From Patescibacteria group bacterium (GTDB taxonomy: Bacteria; Patescibacteriota; Gracilibacteria; UBA1369; LOWO2-01-FULL-3): 23,512 nucleotides of DNA. The stretch spans positions 1 through 23,512 of the forward strand of contig JAHIRL010000049.1 in NCBI GenBank assembly GCA_018818755.1, given 5' to 3'. How positions within the stretch are numbered: the stretch's first letter is position 1; each line of letters opens with the position of its first letter. The notes beneath the pieces are model-generated. The model had not been told where the DNA came from and made no database searches. It saw only the letters and a list, made by a program, of their open reading frames with translations. The translations under genes and the position numbers were made by a program. This document shows positions 20,771-23,512 of this stretch, piece by piece.

Positions 20771-21943
20771 ATGAAGAAAGTTTTTTTGCCGGAGAGTTTT
20801 GAAAGAGGGATTTTGAAAGGGGAATTGCTTAGTGAGGATAGGATTGGGGAAATGATCTCTTGTGATAATTCCTTTTTGAGAAATTGTGCGACGGCTACCG
20901 ATTCTTCGGTTTTTTTGGATACAAAGTATGCTGAAAAGGTAATTAAGCTTCATGCTGATTATCCGAATTTTGAGATTACTAAAAATTGTGAGGTAGTTGG
21001 TAGTGGGGAATATGGGAATTTAAAATTTGAAGGGCGAAAATTTGAGGAGATAATGAGAGATGTGCTTGAGAAGATTGTTGTGGTTTTTAAAGATTTGGGG
21101 GTGGAGGTGGTTTATGGTGATCCAAATTTGAATGACTTGGAATCCAAGAAATGGAGAGAGCTGAAAGGGGACGGGGTGGAAAATATGGTTGTAAAGTTCT
21201 CGAAACATCTTATGTGTTTTGCCGATGTGGATTTGCCGGAGAGTGAATATTTATCCAGTGAGAAGTTTGTGGGAAGTGGGGTGACGATTGCTCCGGATTA
21301 TTCGAAGGCCAAGGATTTATGGGCTTATTATCGTGAGGGGGAAGGAGATTTTAGGGTTGCTTTGGGGGTTTTGAGAGATGCAATGCTGGGGGCTCTAAAA
21401 TTACATCAGTACGACTATATTCATAGGGATGTCAAACCGGGGAATATTTTGCTTGTTGATAATGGGAACGGGAAATTTAAAGGTGTTTTGGCTGATAATG
21501 AATATGTGGCTCCAATTTTTTCTGGCAAGGAAACTCCTCCTGCTATATTTGGTACTGCCGCATATATGCCTCAATTTTATTACAAAAATTATGGTTCTGC
21601 TCAAACGAAAGGAGAAGATGTTTTTGCATTTGGGATTTCTTTGTGGGAAGTGTATTTGAGGAGTGGGGGTGGGACTTTTAATGAATTTATGAAGCAGACT
21701 ATGATTGATCGTGACGGGAATTGTGTAGAATCGTTTAGAGGTGATGTGGATGGGAATTTGCGGACTTTGAAAAAGCTTGTTGGTTTTGGGTGGAAAAAGT
21801 TTTTTGGGATATCCAGTTTATTTTTGAAGGAGGTTGATGGGGAGGAGTTTTTGATATTGGTGTCGGAGATGTTGGTGAAGGATTCTGAGAGTAGGCCTTC
21901 TTTGGAAGATGTGATAGCTCGCTTGGAGTTGCTTTTGGGGTAG
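20771..21943 (+). CDS. Hanks-type serine/threonine kinase-like protein
   Basis: The 390-aa protein carries the catalytic loop IHRDVKPGNILL with Asp220 and Asn225, a GTAAYMPQFY segment standing for the activation-segment/APE region, and DVFAFGISLWEVYL (283-296), the kinase F-helix motif. A glycine loop GSGEYG is at 77-82. The magnesium-loop DFG is replaced by Asp242-Asn-Glu (ADNEY), and the beta-3 lysine is not obvious. Activity may therefore be unusual or lost. There is no membrane helix, so it is soluble, unlike the PknB-type receptors. The N-terminal 70 residues precede the fold and are unassigned. It has a near-consensus promoter divergent from gltX, and ftsK follows 71 bases later. Partners could include the PP2C-like protein at 9815. 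Confidence 0.85.
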   Translation: MKKVFLPESFERGILKGELLSEDRIGEMISCDNSFLRNCATATDSSVFLDTKYAEKVIKLHADYPNFEITKNCEVVGSGEYGNLKFEGRKFEEIMRDVLEKIVVVFKDLGVEVVYGDPNLNDLESKKWRELKGDGVENMVVKFSKHLMCFADVDLPESEYLSSEKFVGSGVTIAPDYSKAKDLWAYYREGEGDFRVALGVLRDAMLGALKLHQYDYIHRDVKPGNILLVDNGNGKFKGVLADNEYVAPIFSGKETPPAIFGTAAYMPQFYYKNYGSAQTKGEDVFAFGISLWEVYLRSGGGTFNEFMKQTMIDRDGNCVESFRGDVDGNLRTLKKLVGFGWKKFFGISSLFLKEVDGEEFLILVSEMLVKDSESRPSLEDVIARLELLLG

Positions 21944-22014
21944 ATATTTTTATGTTTTTTCCTAGTAAAATTTGCAGTTTTTTTGTATATTGGAGGGGTA
22001 GATAAAACTTATTC

Positions 22015-23512
22015 ATGGCTATCAAAAGAAGAAAAACTGTTGCGAGAAGATCTGTTGCCAAAAGGAAACCTGTTGCCAGGCGAGCGAGAAGAACAACGAA
22101 GAGAAGTTCTTTGAGATTTGAGGTTGCACCCGGTGTGGCCAGGGAAATTTGGGCGATTATTTATTTGGCTGTCGCTATTTTGGCTGTGCTCAGTATTAAG
22201 GGTACTTTTGGTTTGATTGGTGATTCTATGATTAATTTGTTGAAGCCGGTTTTTGGATGGGGTATATATGTGATCCCGGGAATATTTGGGGTTATCAGCT
22301 TGATGTTGTTTCTGTCAAAAAAAGTTGTTTTTAGTCCGGCGAGGATTTTTGGAATTGGTCTTTTTATGGGATCGATTTTGAGTATTTTTCATTTGTCCGT
22401 GCCAATTGAAAGTTTGCATACTTATGCGGCTGAGGGGCTCTATGGTGGATATATCGGTTTTGTAAGCAATTTTATTTTGTTGGAAGTTTTGGGTGTTGGG
22501 CAGATTGCAGCAAGTATTATTTTTGTGGCAGCTTTTTTGGTTTCTGTTTTGCTTGTGTTTGAACTTTCTTTGGGTGAGATCTTTAGATTTTTGATTCCGG
22601 AGATTAAAATCGAAATGATTAAGGATGATAAAAATCAGCGAAAGGTTAGCAAGGAGGATGAAATGGAGGCGCAAGAGCTTAATCTTCCTGAGATACAAAT
22701 TAGAAAAGCGGACTTGAAGGGTGTTGCTAAAATTTATGAAGATGAAGATGAGGGATCTAAAAATGAGGAGACTGCTAAAATTAAAATTAATGAACAAACT
22801 GAAAAATCTTTTTCTGAGCAGTTAACAAAAAATGAGAAAGCGGCTGAGGCAGGGGAGGTTTATGAATGGGAATTTCCTTCTATGGATTTATTAAAAACAG
22901 GGGATAGCAATGTACAAGTGGATGATGAACTTTTGATGAAAAATGCAGATACGATTAAGGCTAAGCTTCAGCAGTTTGGGATTGATGTGGTGATGCATGA
23001 GGTGAATGTTGGGCCAACTGTTATTCAGTATACGCTTAAACCTCACGAGGCTGTGAAGTTGTCAAAAATTACGACTTTGAAGAATGACATTGCTTTGGCT
23101 CTTGCTGCGGAAAGAGTGAGGATAGAGGCGCCGATTCCCGGGAAATCTTTAGTGGGAATTGAGGTTCCCAATGGTTATAGATCTTTGGTATTTCTTAAGG
23201 AACTTATTCAAAGTGCGCAGTTCACAGATTCTAGGTCTAAGCTCACTTTGCCATTGGGGCGGGATGTTAGTGGTCGACCAATTGTGGCGAATCTTGATGC
23301 TATGCCGCATTTGCTTGTGGCTGGGGCAACGGGAAGTGGAAAGTCTGTTTGCATAAATTCCTTCCTGCTTTCGATGTTGTATCAAAATTCTCCAAATGAA
23401 CTTAAACTGATTCTTATTGACCCTAAGCGAGTTGAGCTGGGATCTTACAATAATATTCCGCATTTGCTTTCGCCGGTGATTCAGGATCCCGAGAAGGCTG
23501 CAATTTCTTTGA
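22015..23512 (+). CDS. ftsK: DNA translocase FtsK/SpoIIIE (3' end cut off by window)
   Basis: The frame from the ATG at 22015 stays open to the window edge (499 codons). FtsK pumps DNA at the septum to clear chromosome ends. The N-terminus is very basic (about 1-40), followed by four membrane helices (about 48-75, 82-102, 107-127, 147-185). A charged linker (195-300) is rich in Lys/Glu. The conserved part begins near ADTIKAKLQQFGIDV (alpha domain), with GPTVIQYTL and IEVPNGYRSLV. Walker A is GATGSGKS (437-444) and Walker B region is LILIDPKRVELGSY, as in all FtsK motors. Only the rest of the motor and gamma domain are missing. A GGAGGGG lies 17 or more bases before the ATG, too far for a standard Shine-Dalgarno. 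Confidence 0.96.
   Translation, partial: MAIKRRKTVARRSVAKRKPVARRARRTTKRSSLRFEVAPGVAREIWAIIYLAVAILAVLSIKGTFGLIGDSMINLLKPVFGWGIYVIPGIFGVISLMLFLSKKVVFSPARIFGIGLFMGSILSIFHLSVPIESLHTYAAEGLYGGYIGFVSNFILLEVLGVGQIAASIIFVAAFLVSVLLVFELSLGEIFRFLIPEIKIEMIKDDKNQRKVSKEDEMEAQELNLPEIQIRKADLKGVAKIYEDEDEGSKNEETAKIKINEQTEKSFSEQLTKNEKAAEAGEVYEWEFPSMDLLKTGDSNVQVDDELLMKNADTIKAKLQQFGIDVVMHEVNVGPTVIQYTLKPHEAVKLSKITTLKNDIALALAAERVRIEAPIPGKSLVGIEVPNGYRSLVFLKELIQSAQFTDSRSKLTLPLGRDVSGRPIVANLDAMPHLLVAGATGSGKSVCINSFLLSMLYQNSPNELKLILIDPKRVELGSYNNIPHLLSPVIQDPEKAAISL

Noticed and set aside
22315..22797. 160-aa minus-strand frame
   Set aside because: It is antisense to ftsK, whose frame is supported by membrane helices and the Walker motifs.
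1..23512. CRISPR array, insertion sequence or prophage genes
   Set aside because: No regularly spaced repeats, transposase, integrase or phage structural motifs were seen on either strand.
1..23512. TGA read as glycine (code 25)
   Set aside because: gltX, the isomerase and the 147-aa gene end at TGA in the expected place, and confident genes contain no internal in-frame TGA.

Overview
The window looks like a stretch of chromosome from a Candidate Phyla Radiation (Patescibacteria) bacterium, possibly a Peregrinibacteria relative. The signs are an archaeal-type AMP phosphorylase next to a ribose-1,5-bisphosphate isomerase, a stand-alone EF-Tu-domain-2-like protein, a stripped-down cell-envelope gene set, and many proteins with no recognisable family. 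TGA serves as a normal stop in several confident genes (gltX, the isomerase, the 147-aa gene), so this is not the TGA=Gly code of Gracilibacteria/Absconditabacteria. The taxon is an inference from gene content only. DNA is AT-rich overall, the + strand carries more G than C throughout, and almost no start codon has a Shine-Dalgarno sequence.

Layout, left to right. (1) 60-3698, minus: a 51-aa protein and a 1158-aa protein of unknown function with two peptidoglycan-binding-like segments. (2) 3834-5821, plus: an unknown gene broken by a frameshift at a G8 run, a lipoprotein, and a small four-helix membrane protein. (3) 5822-6165: tRNA-Glu(TTC, minus) with its own promoter and terminator, followed downstream by a GC-rich, hairpin-rich element containing an exact copy of the tRNA 3' end. 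(4) 6166-9668, minus: the classic rpmH-rnpA-yidC-jag block, extended by an SLH-RlpA protein and an FtsL-like protein. (5) 9815-12360, plus: a PP2C-like/transmembrane/beta-propeller protein from a promoter divergent to rpmH, then an unknown 147-aa gene. (6) 12428-20635, minus: ten tightly packed or overlapping genes, gltX, a zinc-ribbon protein, a small lipoprotein, a PHP phosphoesterase, pta, an EF-Tu-domain-2-like protein, ackA, AMP phosphorylase, ribose-1,5-bisphosphate isomerase and a dCMP-deaminase-family protein. (7) 20771-23512, plus: a Hanks-type kinase-like protein and the first 499 codons of FtsK.

How the genes fit together: AMP phosphorylase plus the isomerase convert NMPs to ribulose-1,5-bisphosphate, which in such organisms is normally consumed by a form II/III or III RuBisCO (not in this window). 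The 3-phosphoglycerate made there could run through lower glycolysis to acetyl-CoA, from which Pta and AckA make acetate and ATP. Placing both modules in one gene string suggests a nucleotide-to-acetate energy route. The translationally coupled deaminase may feed CMP-type substrates into it. Envelope and division functions (YidC, SLH-RlpA, FtsL-like, FtsK) and a kinase/PP2C-like pair make up most of the rest.

The most unusual items are the tRNA-3'-end-copy hairpin element, the G8 frameshift, the GC-rich deaminase with a CAE zinc motif, the SLH-RlpA fusion inside the yidC operon, and the 1158-aa protein with diverged internal repeats.
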